From contig OZ018410.1 in the NCBI GenBank assembly GCA_963969595.1, positions 42,637,413 to 42,701,412 of the forward strand: a stretch of DNA of 64,000 nucleotides, given 5' to 3'. Below are positions 1 to 11,499 of the stretch, piece by piece. This stretch comes from Neckera pumila (taxonomy: Eukaryota; Streptophyta; Bryopsida; Hypnales; Neckeraceae). Within the stretch, counting starts at the first letter, position 1. Each line of letters opens with the position of its first letter. The notes under the pieces are model-generated. The model worked only from the letters and a program-made list of their open reading frames with translations. It did no database searches and had not been told where the DNA came from. Position numbers and translations under genes: made by a program.

Positions 1-44
1 GCACGGCATTTTGACTCAACAAATTCAGTTTATTGAGGCTCTGG

Positions 45-208
45 CCACAGGGAGAACGGGAGGGCGTTTCCCCCGGTGGAAATTTGGGGGTGTGACTTGA
101 CACACACCCCATTTTCTTAAGATAGAAAGTTTGGGGGGTGAGGGGGGGGTGTCAAGTCACACTCCCAAATTTCCACCGGGGGGTAACACCCTCCTGTTCT
201 CCCTGTGG
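45..208. repeat. Short inverted-repeat element (164 bp)
   Basis: The two ends are inverted copies of each other over about 60 bp: CCACAGGGAGAACGGGAGGG on the left and the reverse complement of nearly the same string on the right. The GC-rich inner part (ggtggaaatttggggg and its complement) continues the stem. It looks like a MITE or foldback element. I see no clear target-site duplication. It has no coding capacity. Confidence 0.6.
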
Positions 209-571
209 TTTTGTTAGTGTGCAATAGTGCAGTAGGGCTTAGTTTTGTTGGGTCAGGTGCAGTGCGCCTGGTTTCAATTTATCGATGGCAAGACGGGCTG
301 GGTGTTAATTAATCCACGTACCATGTTTTGGCCGTGGTAGCACCTTGGATGGGCTTGTGTACGCCGCAGTAACTTGCACAATTTGCAAGAGCAACTTGGA
401 TAAGTCCAAATAAAGCTTCGTTGTGGCAAACACTGCTCACAACAAAATTGATGGCAGTATTGTGCCAAAGGTTGGATTTGACATGTTGTACCGTCCTTGC
501 ATTGCATGGGAGTTTGATGAAACAAATGATGGTCCCCATGCAACATATTTCAAATGAGGTAGGGTAATCTA

Positions 572-712
572 AGGGCCTCTTCACACTATGTCCGTCCAAG
601 TCGAGAGTCCGTTGTTTCCACCAATCATATTGCAGGGTCCGTTGATTCCACCAATCATATTGCAAAGTCCCACGGCCTCTCGACTTGGACGGACATAGTG
701 TGAAGAGGCCCT
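572..712. mobile_element. MITE with 36-bp near-perfect TIRs (141 bp)
   Basis: The element begins AGGGCCTCTTCACACTATG and ends with the exact reverse complement; the match extends about 36 bp into each arm. Between the arms a module of about 30 bp (GTCCGTTG.TTCCACCAAT and following) is duplicated in tandem. This is a typical small non-autonomous DNA transposon. The target duplication is unclear, so the superfamily is not assigned. Confidence 0.7.
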
Positions 713-739
713 AAAAGCGACTACTAACATTTTTGCGTC

Positions 740-975
740 CTTTAATGTACCAAAAGTGTACATTTCAGCAGGTCGGCCGCTTCTAGTGACCGACCATTGT
801 CTTTGAAATTCAAAAATTCGAAAAATCGTGACTAATTCCATGAAGGTCCAAAAAAATTGAAACGACTTGGGTTAGATGCCAATTCTATTTTTCTTTCACT
901 GAAAATTGTTTCAAGGAGGTTCGCTTCCCCCAGAGGGCATTCAGCTCTGAAAAGGTCGCTTGAAGAGCAGACCAC
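740..975 (+). repeat. Partial copy of the GGTAGGAGGCTC TIR family
   Basis: The stretch containing GACTAATTCCATGAAGG and CGACTTGGGTTAGATGCC resembles the interior of 42780-43105 and, inverted, 43595-43868, and more weakly 49453-49860 and 57848-58221. The terminal repeats cannot be located here, so this is a decayed or rearranged fragment. Confidence 0.5.
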
Positions 976-2573
976 GTTACGTTACCTCACTGCAGAAATT
1001 CATGGGACCCATTCTGTTGATGATGCTGTCTGTTATGTCAGAAGATTACAACCCAACTCTTGGCTCCCACCATCTGATCTCCAGTGCCGGCCCAGACAGA
1101 CAAGATATGGATTCAGTATGTTAGAAAAAGCTGCGTCGCTCAGGGTTGGGCAGTTTCTGCAGAGCCGTGACAGAACAGGGCTTGCCGGGACATGGAGTCT
1201 CTAGATCACCTTGCCATGATCCCCAATTCTCGGCCCACCCGGCGTTGAAGTTGGTTATTTCTAAGGGGAATAAGAGTATGGCAAGTGGGCATTTTAAAAC
1301 TTTTGTTGAGCCGTCCAAAAAGAGGTTGCATTGAATTGGCAATGAAAGCCACATAAGGTAGTCGTGATACCGAAGGGGTGAGACGGCAAAAAGAGGCTAT
1401 CTTTGGAGTTGTCGTAAAGCAAAAAAAAGGTAGTCATTGATGAATTTTTTCGCATGAATGCTACACGTGACCACTTTATTGTTGTACGAAGGGTATTTTG
1501 ATTTAGCAACATCCTTCAAAGAGCAACAACATCAACTAGGGGATGGGCTCTTAAAAACACATTTTTATTTCCAACCTAGAGCGGCTTGCAAGTCGTGAAT
1601 CTAACCATTGTGAATATGACACAAAGGGCCCCTCAAAACAACATTTTTTGAAAATCTTTTTGATGGGCTTCTAAGTGAGGTGCTTTGATGTAGTTGACGT
1701 CATCATAGGGTGACATACCTCCAATCCAATTCTCTTACCATTGCTCCATCATTGTTTGCCACATAAATGATGTGCTTGCTTGGAGAATTTGAGGATCTTT
1801 GTCTTCAATATAGAACCCAAAGCATGCTTTACGTTGAATGACTCTCCCTGCTAGATGCCTCTAGATAAACTTTGTTCCTAAAATAGACAAAGAGCATGAG
1901 CTTTGTAGTGCCTCGATGTTCTATCTATACAAAGAGTGCCTCAGCCATAACTATATTGGGAGCCTTGGATGTATGGCTAATCTAAATTGAGGATTTTCTA
2001 AGACCATATCCACTCCACTAACCAAATTTTCCCTTCAATATGTAACTTTTGATTCAAGTAGAATTACAGCTTGAAAATATCATCATTAAACTTTATAAAA
2101 TAATCCCATTAAACAAATACAAGAAAAAACTCAATTTGAACATGAAATAACCAAAACACATCTTCTTTTCAAATAGAATGTTCTTAGGAATAATTGGTAT
2201 CCACCATATATTCAATATAAATGCAAATGTTTAATTTCACAAATTTGAATTATTGATAATGCAAATTTATAGAATCAACACTAACATTTACACCAGAATT
2301 GCAGTGAATTTTGAAATAAAATAGCTTGTCTGCAAAAGGGGGGCTTGGATGTCTAAATCCAAATTTTCTAATATTTTATTCGTGTGATTTTCCACATACT
2401 TCCAATGACAATATTGAAGTTCAAATTCCATAGGAGTCAAAAGTGACATTCTTTGAAGAGTTGGTTTACTAGAAGAGGAGTAAGATGAGGGAAGTGTATC
2501 TTTAAAAAAATTTATTTGACAATATATTTGCAATGAGGATTTATATTTTTTGTTTGACATTAAAAAAAAAACA
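976..2573. other. Intergenic DNA, no feature recognised
   Basis: The first 500 bp have moderate complexity and short open frames without recognisable motifs. The rest is AT-rich. No gene, RNA or clear repeat boundary was seen. Confidence 0.5.
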
Positions 2574-2888
2574 GCCTTCCAAAGGGCTGCTCTAAAGACC
2601 TCTTTAGTACCCTGAAATTTTGTTTACCGAGTTTGAAAATATATTTTTACCCCTATTTCCGTACAGCTAAAACTATTGTGGCAGTGGCGCGGGAACCCAA
2701 ATTTACGAATTAAAAAAAATAAAAAATATATAATCTTAAAAAAAATTAAAAAATAAAAAATTGCAAAATTTGACTGCTTTGGCAAGCAGTCATACGCTCT
2801 GACTACTCACTGGGGGCACTTTTCCAGATTGACAGGCCAAGCTTGAATTGGCTTGGCATGTCAACTTAGAGCGGTCCTTCGGAGGTCC
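2574..2888. repeat. Possible MITE with imperfect TIRs
   Basis: CCTTCCAAAGGGCTGCTCTA at the left and the complement of CCTCCGAAGGACCGCTCTA at the right form imperfect inverted ends about 315 bp apart, around an A-rich core. The mismatches make this weaker than the other elements in the window. Confidence 0.35.
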
Positions 2889-2908
2889 GATTTTTGCTCT
2901 AATGATGT

Positions 2909-3629
2909 GGATCATTGCAAGAAACACCTATTGTTTTTGGCTCAAAATGGCCTAAGTATTGGAATATTGTGACTTTTAGAATAATTTTTTTTTAATTAAA
3001 TAAAATATGGATAATTTGTAAAGCATTCTAAATAATATGTTTGTGAAAATTCAAACCTAGAAAATTTTATCTTTAAAAAGTTATGTACACTCAAAGAATG
3101 ATGGAAAATGCAAGAAAATAGATACTTTGGAATTTGATTTTTTTAAAATAAAAAATAATATTAAAAAAATAAATCAAAAATTCATTTTTTTCACAACTTA
3201 AAGATGCTTTTTCTTAAATATTTTTTTCTTTGGGAAAAAAATTGTGTTCTCTACATAATTATGTTCAAAGTTAGTGCACTTTGAGCACATGTGGAAGGTG
3301 GGCTCTTTAATAATTTTAGAAGATCTTTTTGTAGGCTTGTGTAACTTTAGTAAAAGTCCTTGTGTCCCAAAATTTCACCTTCAAATTTGCATTTTTGGGT
3401 TGGAAACAATACTAAACCCCTCCAAAATGGCCAAGGTAGACATCCAATTGGGGGAGTTTAAAAATAATAAAATCATTTTTAAAAATCACTGAATGTCTAT
3501 AATTACCAAATGTTCCTTCATTTCAAATTTCATAAAAAATGGACATACAATGCAAAAGTTTTGAGCAAAGAACCACTTGTCCAAGATCAAGGGGACAAAA
3601 AAAAAGACAAGTGTTTCTTGTAATGACCC
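2909..3629. mobile_element. Foldback-family element, copy 1 (TIR GG.TCATTGCAAGAAACAC)
   Basis: The left end GGATCATTGCAAGAAACACC is matched in inverted orientation by GTGTTTCTTGTAATGACCC at the right. The same terminal sequence bounds the elements at 24519-25588 and, more weakly, 32303-33036. It is about 720 bp of AT-rich DNA without coding capacity. This copy is more diverged than the 24.5-kb copy. Confidence 0.6.
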
Positions 3630-4766
3630 ATGTAGAAATCTAGATTTCTTGTGTCTACTTTTGTGATGTTTGATGTTCTTTATATGACAATATTCTTCTT
3701 TAATTCTATGTGAAATGAAAGTTGTATTTTTGAAGGATCAATTTATAAAATGGATCAAAGTATCTTTAAATTTTATATGTTTCAAAATTCTATGAATATT
3801 GGCATGCATTTGAGTGTAAAGCAACTACACCTCATTCAAATATGTTTCTAAAATCCACTTATAGACATTATTGTCCACAAAATACAACCTCTATTCACGA
3901 TAGTCTAGGATTGATTTTGGCCACACCTATTTAAAATGCTTTAAAAATACATAGTATATAATGCCCAAATAACGCATACCTAAAGAATTTAGATTTCCTT
4001 TTTGACTACCGACAAGCCTCACTAAATTTTTTACAAGTTTAATAACAATAACCTTGCTCAAAACTTTATTCAAATGATTTTGTGATAGTTGTTATATGAG
4101 TTCAAATAGTAGAACTCATTTTTGTCCTCTCCCAAAATTTTGTGAAATAGGATTCCATTGAAGTCTTGTTAGAATGACCTTAAACCATGCTTGTGAAATG
4201 TCTATGACTGATGCTACATGATTTCAAACTAAAAAATCCTTCTGAATGGTTTTTAGAACTTGCATCTCTATTGTTCATGAGCCACCCACAAGCATTTTGC
4301 TAGCCAATAATTTTGATTCTCTCCTTGCAACTACTGCACATTGATATCTTCCATGCAAAATTATATAATTTTTTTTTTTTTTTACAGAAGGTTTGGGCAA
4401 TTTCTAGATGCATGGAAATCCACCCTTACAAGGAACCCATTCTTTTTGTTGGCAAAGCAACTTGCACCTTGAAATTTCATGCAAGTAAAGAACAAATGAA
4501 TAGAATCATCTATACGTATATGTTAATCTACAAAAGTATCTACTATTCATCACTTTCATCCAAATATTGTCTAGTCTAATTTTTTAGGTGATTAAATCAT
4601 CCATTTTTTTACCCAATTCTCCTCACAATTTTTCTTATATTGAAGTAGTTAGTGCCAAAATGAGGTAAGGTTTTGCTAAAAGGAGCTCAATGTAAGATCT
4701 TAAACAAACTAACTCTTAATGTACACGCCAACTACTTATAATGGTTGAAATTATTCTTTTTACTCT
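3630..4766. other. AT-rich intergenic DNA
   Basis: Only short open frames and homopolymer runs. No gene or bounded repeat was recognised. Confidence 0.5.
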
Positions 4767-5015
4767 CATTAGAGGGGATTTTGGGGGCCTTAGAGGGCCG
4801 TTTCAGGCCCATTTTCCAATCTGGCCAGGTTCCGTGGATGGTGGTACGAGTATGTCAAAAAAAAATTACCAAAATATCATTTTAAGCATATTTTTTTTCC
4901 TAAATTGACATGGCAATCGCTGTGCCACGTCAGCCAGCTGCTGCAGCTCTGTTCCCGTAATTTGGAAATGCAGGGGAACTCGCAGCCCTCCAAGACCCCT
5001 AAATCCCCTCTAATG
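4767..5015 (+). mobile_element. CATTAGA-family MITE, copy 1 (249 bp)
   Basis: The ends CATTAGAGGGGATTTTGGGG and its inverted counterpart form TIRs. Inside are modules shared with the copies at 24202, 40332 and 47718: a GGCCGTTTCAGGCCC segment, an A/T tract, TGACATGGCAATCGCTGTGC, GTCAGCCAGCTGCTGCAGCT, and a CGTTCCCGTAAT region with its partial inverted copy. It is non-coding. No target duplication could be fixed. Confidence 0.75.
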
Positions 5016-5903
5016 CTATGTATATAAAATTCACCCAAAAAATCTGATTCCTGAACCTTGAAACGTTGCACAAATCAAAAACTAGTTGATGGATGATTTT
5101 CTAAATTCCTTTAGAAATAAAAGATGTACCTATTGGTCTTGAAATCTCATCATTTTTAACAAAGGATGTTGGAGATTGGTCTTGTCCTCCCAAGTATACA
5201 ACTCTTGTATTATACACAGGGGGCATTGGCATTAAAACAACTGAGAGGACCACTTTTGTAAAAATTCTATCAAATTCAAATTACAAAAAAGTTAGGTGAA
5301 GACCAAATTAAAAGAAAATTAAATCTACAAATTTTTGAATTGCATACATATTAGAAAAAACTCACAATATATAGAGAGAATTAAACACCTATGCACAGTT
5401 TTTAAAATTCCATATAAGAAGTTTCTTCCAATTAAATTTTTTTTTAAATTAAAAAGCCCAAAAAAATTGGGGAGCTTGTCCTATGATACATGTATTAACT
5501 AAACTCACATAATTAGTTTTTAATGCTATTATTGTCCTCAAAAAATATTCATTTCATGTATATAATAACATTTTTGGATTCCTTGTTAAAACGGCTACAA
5601 GCATTTTCTACATTAAAACAAATTATACCCCTTGAAATTGGACTAAAATGCATCATAAGTGATTTTAATCAGGACCATATAATATGGAGGTTGCATACCC
5701 GGGCTTGTCCTTTCAAAATTAATTAAAAAGGTTGGTTATTATATAAAGGAAGTATAGTGAAAGTAGATACACTTACAAGTCCTAAGGGTCTGACATGCCC
5801 CAAGCTTAGATGGCAAATCTTTAGGGGGACTTCAAAATATTCTCATGGCACTGAATCCTAGTGAGTCAAGCAATAGCCCTTGAAATGATTATTCATCCTA
5901 AGT
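5016..5903. other. AT-rich intergenic DNA
   Basis: No gene, RNA or bounded element was recognised. Open frames are short and of low complexity. Confidence 0.5.
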
Positions 5904-6716
5904 TTAACCCCTAAAGGACCAAGCTGTGTTTTTTTGGCAACATAGCAATTTTGGGCAACTCACTACGAATGGATTTTTTATTTTTTTTCTTTGAAAATTT
6001 TACACAACATGTGCCCAAGGAGTAGCTTTAAGGCCCAACAATTTTCATAACTTTTGACTACATAGTTAAAAAGTTATTGCATAATATGTAATTTTCATTA
6101 GTTGGCGGGTGGCTCGTGCAGCTCAAAAAACTTCTTTAAAATTTACTTTTTAAAAAACTAAAAACTTGAAAATGTTTCTTTAGATTTATATAGAAGTGTG
6201 AAGCTTTGAATCATTCAATTTGGATCTATGAGTCAAAAGTTATGAGGAGTTTTAGTTTGTGGGTAGGTATGGTTTTGAAAGATTCCATACCTACCCACAA
6301 ACTAAAACTCCTCATAACTTTTGACTCATAGATCCAAATGAAAAATTTGATACCAAATGTTATATTATTAAATATTTGTACTATAAATAGTTTAAAAAAT
6401 TAAAATGAATGATTCAAAGCTTCACACTTCTATATAAATCTAAAGAACCATTTTCAAATTTTTATTTTTCTTAAAAGTAATTTTTAAAGAAGTTTTCTGA
6501 GCTGCATGAGCTGCCCGCCAACCAATGAAAATTATATATTATGCAACTTTTTAACTATGTGGTCAAAAATTATGAAAATTGCTGGGTCTTAAAGCTACTC
6601 CTTAGGCACATGTTATGTAAAATGTTCAAAGAAAAAAAAAAAAAAACTCCATTTGTAGTGAGCTGCCCCAAATTGCTATGTTGCCTAAAAACGCAACTCG
6701 GTCCTTTAGGGGTTAA
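5904..6716. mobile_element. TTAA-family element, copy A: full palindrome (foldback)
   Basis: TTAA flanks both ends, with TIRs starting CCCCTAAAGGACCAAG. The arms remain complementary for nearly 400 bp each and meet at a short spacer near 6275, where GTGGGTAGGTATGG is followed by ttttgaaagatt and the complement. A transcript would fold into one long hairpin. The arm sequence resembles the left part of the copy at 43869, so this copy looks like an inverted dimer of one arm. No coding capacity. Confidence 0.8.
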
Positions 6717-7300
6717 TGTGCTTTATCCTATATTCTACTTGTTGATTAATTGATTGACTAGTTATGGGACACACTTGGTGAGCATGGGTGGGGGGACAAA
6801 GAAATTGGGAGGGCTCTTCAAAAACAAATGTAAATTGTAGAGCATTCCTAGTCTATTCCAATACATCAAGCCAACAAAGGCACCAAATCTTGCACTTCTT
6901 TGTGTTGTTGAGTTTAACCTTTTTCTAGCTCCCTAAGGTTATTTGTTTGAGGGAACCTTATTTTGGATTGGGCCTAGAATCTTTCAAAGAAGCTAGCTAT
7001 GAGAGGTAAGTAGCATTTACGGAGAGGTGGTAGGATGAGCTTCGCATTCATGGTCAAGGAATCTCATAGTAGGGTGTATTGTTGCACCTTTGTCAAAATT
7101 TCCAAAGTGCCAAACGTTTGAAGATCATGCCAGAGGCCACTAAGATGGAGTGCCGTGAAATGGACACATTGGCCCACATTGATTTATTCCAAACCCCAAC
7201 ATAGCTATTGTTGGACTGGTCATTGTTTCCATTTGGGAAGCTCTTAGAGTATCATCAAAGAAGGGGCATTATCTCACACACTATTTGGACTTGTTTTGCA
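6717..7300. other. Intergenic DNA, no feature recognised
   Basis: Moderately AT-rich sequence without a convincing open frame or bounded repeat. Confidence 0.4.
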
Positions 7301-7540
7301 CTAAGGGAGAAGCACACAAAACCAACACAAAACCAACAGTGTAATCAATTGTGATAATTTTTGGACATGGTAGTCATTCTAAAACTTAAATCTAGGTAGA
7401 CCATAGACAACTTATTGTTTGTTGACCAAAATGAAAGCTCTTTATTGTCAACCTAGATTCACATTTTGGAATGCGTACCATGTCTAGAAATTATCGCAGT
7501 TGGGTACACTATTGATTTTGGGTGCTTCAATCTCCCTTAG
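7301..7540. mobile_element. MITE with long imperfect TIRs (240 bp)
   Basis: The left end CTAAGGGAGAAGCACACAAA is inverted at the right as GGGTGCTTCAATCTCCCTTAG minus small differences. Inner segments (GGACATGGTA and TACCATGTCT; AATCTAGGTAGACC and TCAACCTAGATT) continue the stem to the centre, so almost the whole element is a hairpin. Confidence 0.65.
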
Positions 7541-8235
7541 ATCTGCTACGTCATTCTCTGCGTCCCTGCATCCAAAGGAGCTGCATGACAAAGGACTCTA
7601 GATTTGGCACAGGACAAAGGACCGTCTAGGACTCACATGACTTCAGACCCAAATATTCGAGGCAAGTTGGCCCACATTCCCATGGGAGCTTCAAAAATTC
7701 TGGCAAATTTTTGTAACTTCTGCCTTGATGCTTGAGATACCCCTGCCATGTGTCATGGCGAGCATTTGCTGTGGGAGGTAGAGCGCGCAGTATAAAAGCC
7801 AAAAGTACCGTCTTGGTCTGTTTTTTTGCTCTGCACAACATTGATTAACCCGGTAGCGTCTGTCCATTGGGGCTAAATTTTGCACATTTTTAGTAACCCC
7901 ACTGTAAATATGCGGATTGTGTGTCGTTTGTTGCGTGCTTTTGATTATGCTCTGAGAGCATCACCACCCGACCATCAAACTGACCACCAAACGGATGACT
8001 TGTTCATATTGGCCTACAAATTTGCCCCACCCGACCATCAAAAGGGATGAACTTGTTAAGAGGCTGCCTTCAAAACTGCCACCGGCTTGCAAAAGGAGGT
8101 GTTTTTGCAGGCCAGGAGTTGGCCTGCAAAACAGCATGAGACAAAATGTGAACCACTTTCCTGAACTTCATGACTTACTCAGTTGCTTGTTTTTCACCTC
8201 CTGCGGCCATTTCCGCCACCTCCTGCGGCATATCT
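7541..8235. other. Intergenic DNA with a segment repeated near 11.6 kb
   Basis: GAGCATCACCACCCGACC near 7955 recurs in inverted orientation near 11605, and both places have an AAGAGG motif roughly 70-120 bp away. This hints at a small dispersed element. No gene was recognised. Confidence 0.35.
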
Positions 8236-8595
8236 GATGAAGTAGAATTTCTGAAATTTGAAATTTTCATTAAGTAAATCTGAAGTTCATCAACATTTTT
8301 AAGTTATTCAGTGAATTTGAAGTTCATCAACATTTCTAAGTTATCGACATCTTAATGCTATTTCTGATGAAGTAGAATTTCTGAAATTTTTGATAAGTAA
8401 ATCTAAAGTTCATCGACATTTTAAGTTAAATTCATCGACAATTTGAAGTTATTAAGTAAATTTAGAAATTTCATTAAGTAATTTTTAACATTTTTAAGTC
8501 ATTAAGTTAATCTGAAGTTCATCAACTCTTAATGAAATTTCTGATGAAGTAGAATTTCTGAAATTTCTTGATAAGTAAATCTGAAGTTCATTGAC
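8236..8595 (+). repeat. Imperfect tandem repeat
   Basis: The phrase CTGATGAAGTAGAATTTCTG occurs three times (about 8235, 8365 and 8540). Between the copies, variants of AAGTAAATCTGAAGTTCATC and CATTTTTAAGTTAT alternate. It is a degenerate local repeat with a higher-order period of roughly 130-170 bp. Confidence 0.6.
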
Positions 8596-9468
8596 ACCGA
8601 AAACCCTCAAAAACTGTCATTATCTGTTCAAGTACCAAATTTTTGAAAAATAAGTATTTCTTGTCACATATAATCATAGGATCTTGTAGTACGTTGACTT
8701 GAAAACATACGGTAAGAATTTCAGAAATTTCCACCACATAGATTTCAAGATATAAGCATTCACCATTCAATGAAACCATTTTTATGTCACAAAATAGGAC
8801 AGCAGCACTTCATAAGCTCACTTTTCGATGAAAGAATGTCCTAAACGATCGTGCTTCTTTGGATTATTTTTTCTAAATAAGTTGTCTACATGCTTGAAAA
8901 TTTTCACGTCATTTGCAATTGTACAACATATAGGAAATGAAAAATATAATAGTAGAGAATGATTCAAAATACTAAATTGTCAAGAATTTAATTATGGAAT
9001 TGAAAAATGCTAATCCCTATAGTTACATTGTTTTAATAAACAATCTATACCCTAAGATTATATTTTTTTCAAAAAACATTGAAAATTGAGTAAGATAAAG
9101 GACTTCAAAGTTCATTTTAGAGTAGAGAATCCATAACTGTCCGCAAACTAAAAATCTTCATAACTTTTGAGTCATTGATCAAAATATTATGATTCAAAGC
9201 TTTTTACGTATATGCAAGTCTAGAATACCAATTCAAAATTTTTTGTTTTTGAAAAAAGTGACTTTCTCTAATTTGCCTTGACTATCTAGTTACAAAAAAA
9301 GTAACATATTGGGCCATAACTTTGACTCATATTTCCAAATGTCATGAAATTTAGTGCATATGAAAGATATTCCTCACCTTCTATAAGAATTTGGGTCAAA
9401 AATATAGAAATCTCTTGTCCAAAATTTTTATACAACAAAAAAATGCATGCCAGTCCTGTAAAGGTTAA
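8596..9468 (-). mobile_element. TTAA-family element, copy B (left end worn)
   Basis: The right end AGTCCTGTAAAGGTTAA is a decayed form of the family terminus. The interior aligns in inverted orientation with the copy at 43869-44801: ATAGGATCTTGTAGTA, GATATAAGCATTCA, AAGCTCACTTTTC.ATGAAA and TTGTACAACATATAGGAAA occur in the same order. The left terminus is mutated beyond clear recognition. Confidence 0.6.
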
Positions 9469-10917
9469 TACTCTTTCATTTTTTAATAAATCAATCTAAC
9501 TTATTAGTGAAAATAAACTTTCAAAGAAGAAAACTTATTTAAAGAACTTTTAGCAAGTACAATAAGAATATTTTTCAAAGAAGTTTTGTACAAATTTCTT
9601 GGACTTAAATTTTAATGAGTGTAATTATCAATGGCTAAAGTTTAATTCCAAATTCTAAGATTCGTTATATTCAGTTAAAAAATCTCTAAAAAAATCCTAA
9701 AAATTAATATACAAGTTTTTGGTACACTTTCAACAATTTCCTTGATGAAATAGATGTTGCACATTCTATAATCTTATGATTAATCCTACTGATAAATAAA
9801 TTACATATACTGTTATAAAGAAGGAAGATCCAACCAAATTTATTTCTACATAAGAAATAAAGATGATGAAGAAATTATGAATTGCACAAAATACATAACA
9901 AAAATCATATTTAATAATTACTTTTTAAATATAATTGTTATTCATATTTTAATTTCAATACAAAATTGATGCAAATTGAGTATAAATTTTGATTTGAGTT
10001 TCAAACAAACCAGTTACCAACTATGACCATTATTACTTATATTATTATTAATCTCAATTTCATCAAGTAGGTTTTGAAAGAAGGTTGTGAATTAATTCCT
10101 AAAGTCTTTGAACCCTGGAATATCAAATTAGCAAAGGAACAAGTGCAATGACCAAATGCTATGAGAAAGAATTAATCAAATTATCAATCAAAATTGTTAA
10201 TCTTAAAATGCATAGGGAACTGACAATATTCAGTTTCATTCTTAAAAGACAAATAATGTATTAAAATATAACAAGTCATACACTATTGGACTTATGATTC
10301 AACAATTAAGAATATTTATTTAAATCTACACTTTATCATGCTCAATTTATGAAACCATAGAAATATTTTGCTATTTTAGAGGGTGCCAAGTGTCGTTGGA
10401 TTTGATTAATGTGTACCTCGATTCATGCACCTTCTGTGTGAAATTAAGCCCAAAAATAAACACAATGCTAGTTATTTGAATTTGTCTTTATAGACGTTGA
10501 AGGAAATTTCATTTGATACTTTTCGCACTTTTATTAAAATCAACATTTGATAGTGATATTTTTTAATTCCACAAGATAGTGACAAGAAAATATACCTTGT
10601 ACATTCATACAAATTTTTTGAAATTTTTTTTTATTGTATGTAGTACATTGAAAGATTTTGGATTGTATAACCATTTCCTTGATGAATTAGATGTTGTACA
10701 TTTTGGAATCTTATGCTAAAATATATTATGGAGTAATAAATTAATTACATATAATGGTATAAATGAAGAAGATCAAAATAAGATTTTTATTTGCATTAAC
10801 AAAAAGAAAATGAAGAAATTCTTAATTACATAAATTTTAAAACAAATAATGCATTCAATGATAAAATATCCATACCATATTCAAAAATAAAATTTTGTTT
10901 GTTTTGTTTTATTACGT
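9469..10917 (+). repeat. AT-rich region with a diverged direct duplication
   Basis: About 130 bp near 9725-9850 (TTTCCTTGATGAAATAGATG, then a run through TAAATTACATATA and AAGATC) recurs near 10670-10800 as a diverged direct copy, giving a spacing of about 940 bp. It is probably an old segmental or element duplication. No gene was seen. Confidence 0.5.
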
Positions 10918-11120
10918 TGAGATCTCCCAGACCGTGCGTCCCTCAGCCGCGTGTTTTGTACCGTCGGAAATCTCTTGGCAAAGAGGGGTGCAGGGGCTTG
11001 GTTTCATTGCGTTTGGAATGATGGAGTGAAAGATATTGAATTTCAAAGTTCTTATTATGAATAAAAAAAATGTAGAAAATTATTTTCACTACAATTTTGA
11101 CTGTGGCAATGGCACATGCC
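10918..11120 (+). repeat. Dispersed repeat, inverted copy at 50785-50975
   Basis: The segment with AGATATTGAATTTCAAAGTT, TTATTATGAATA and GGCAATGGCACA matches the reverse complement of the region just left of the element at 50976. A GC-rich stretch (AGATCTCCCAGACCGTGCG) corresponds to CGCATGGTCCGAGGGATCT there. Its nature is unknown. Confidence 0.5.
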
Positions 11121-11499
11121 ACACTAATAGTTATTAAGTTCAACATTTGTCGGCTTTTAAAATTTTGGTGCTTCCAAAAAATTAGCATTATTAATTATAT
11201 TTTTATTTGATTATATGGTGGCAATACATGGAGCACACTAGAGTTTGTCAAATTTATCTTCTAATTTTCAAACCCTGCACAAATTTGGGACACCTTTCAA
11301 AATTTCAAAATTTTCATTAATTTTGAACATTTTCCTTAATTTCCAAAAAAAATAAAAAAAATTCAGTATTTTCTTGAATTTTCCAAAGGCTTCCACCTGT
11401 CGGCAGTCTTTCAAAGAACTTGCAGTAGGAGGAACAAACTTGCCCCTTGCCCCTTTAGAGTATCAAATTCCAATAGAGTAACTTACAGGAATAGCCGTT
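11121..11499. other. AT-rich intergenic DNA
   Basis: Low-complexity sequence with no recognised feature. Confidence 0.4.

Noticed and set aside
274..841. Overlapping minus-strand frames of 86-118 codons
   Set aside because: They cross the 572-712 MITE and lack recognisable motifs. The overlap of several frames suggests chance.
857..1204. 115-codon plus-strand frame
   Set aside because: It begins inside a dispersed repeat fragment and has no recognisable domain.
4767..5015. A definite target-site duplication for the CATTAGA family
   Set aside because: The bases directly outside the four copies do not repeat consistently, so no superfamily is claimed.
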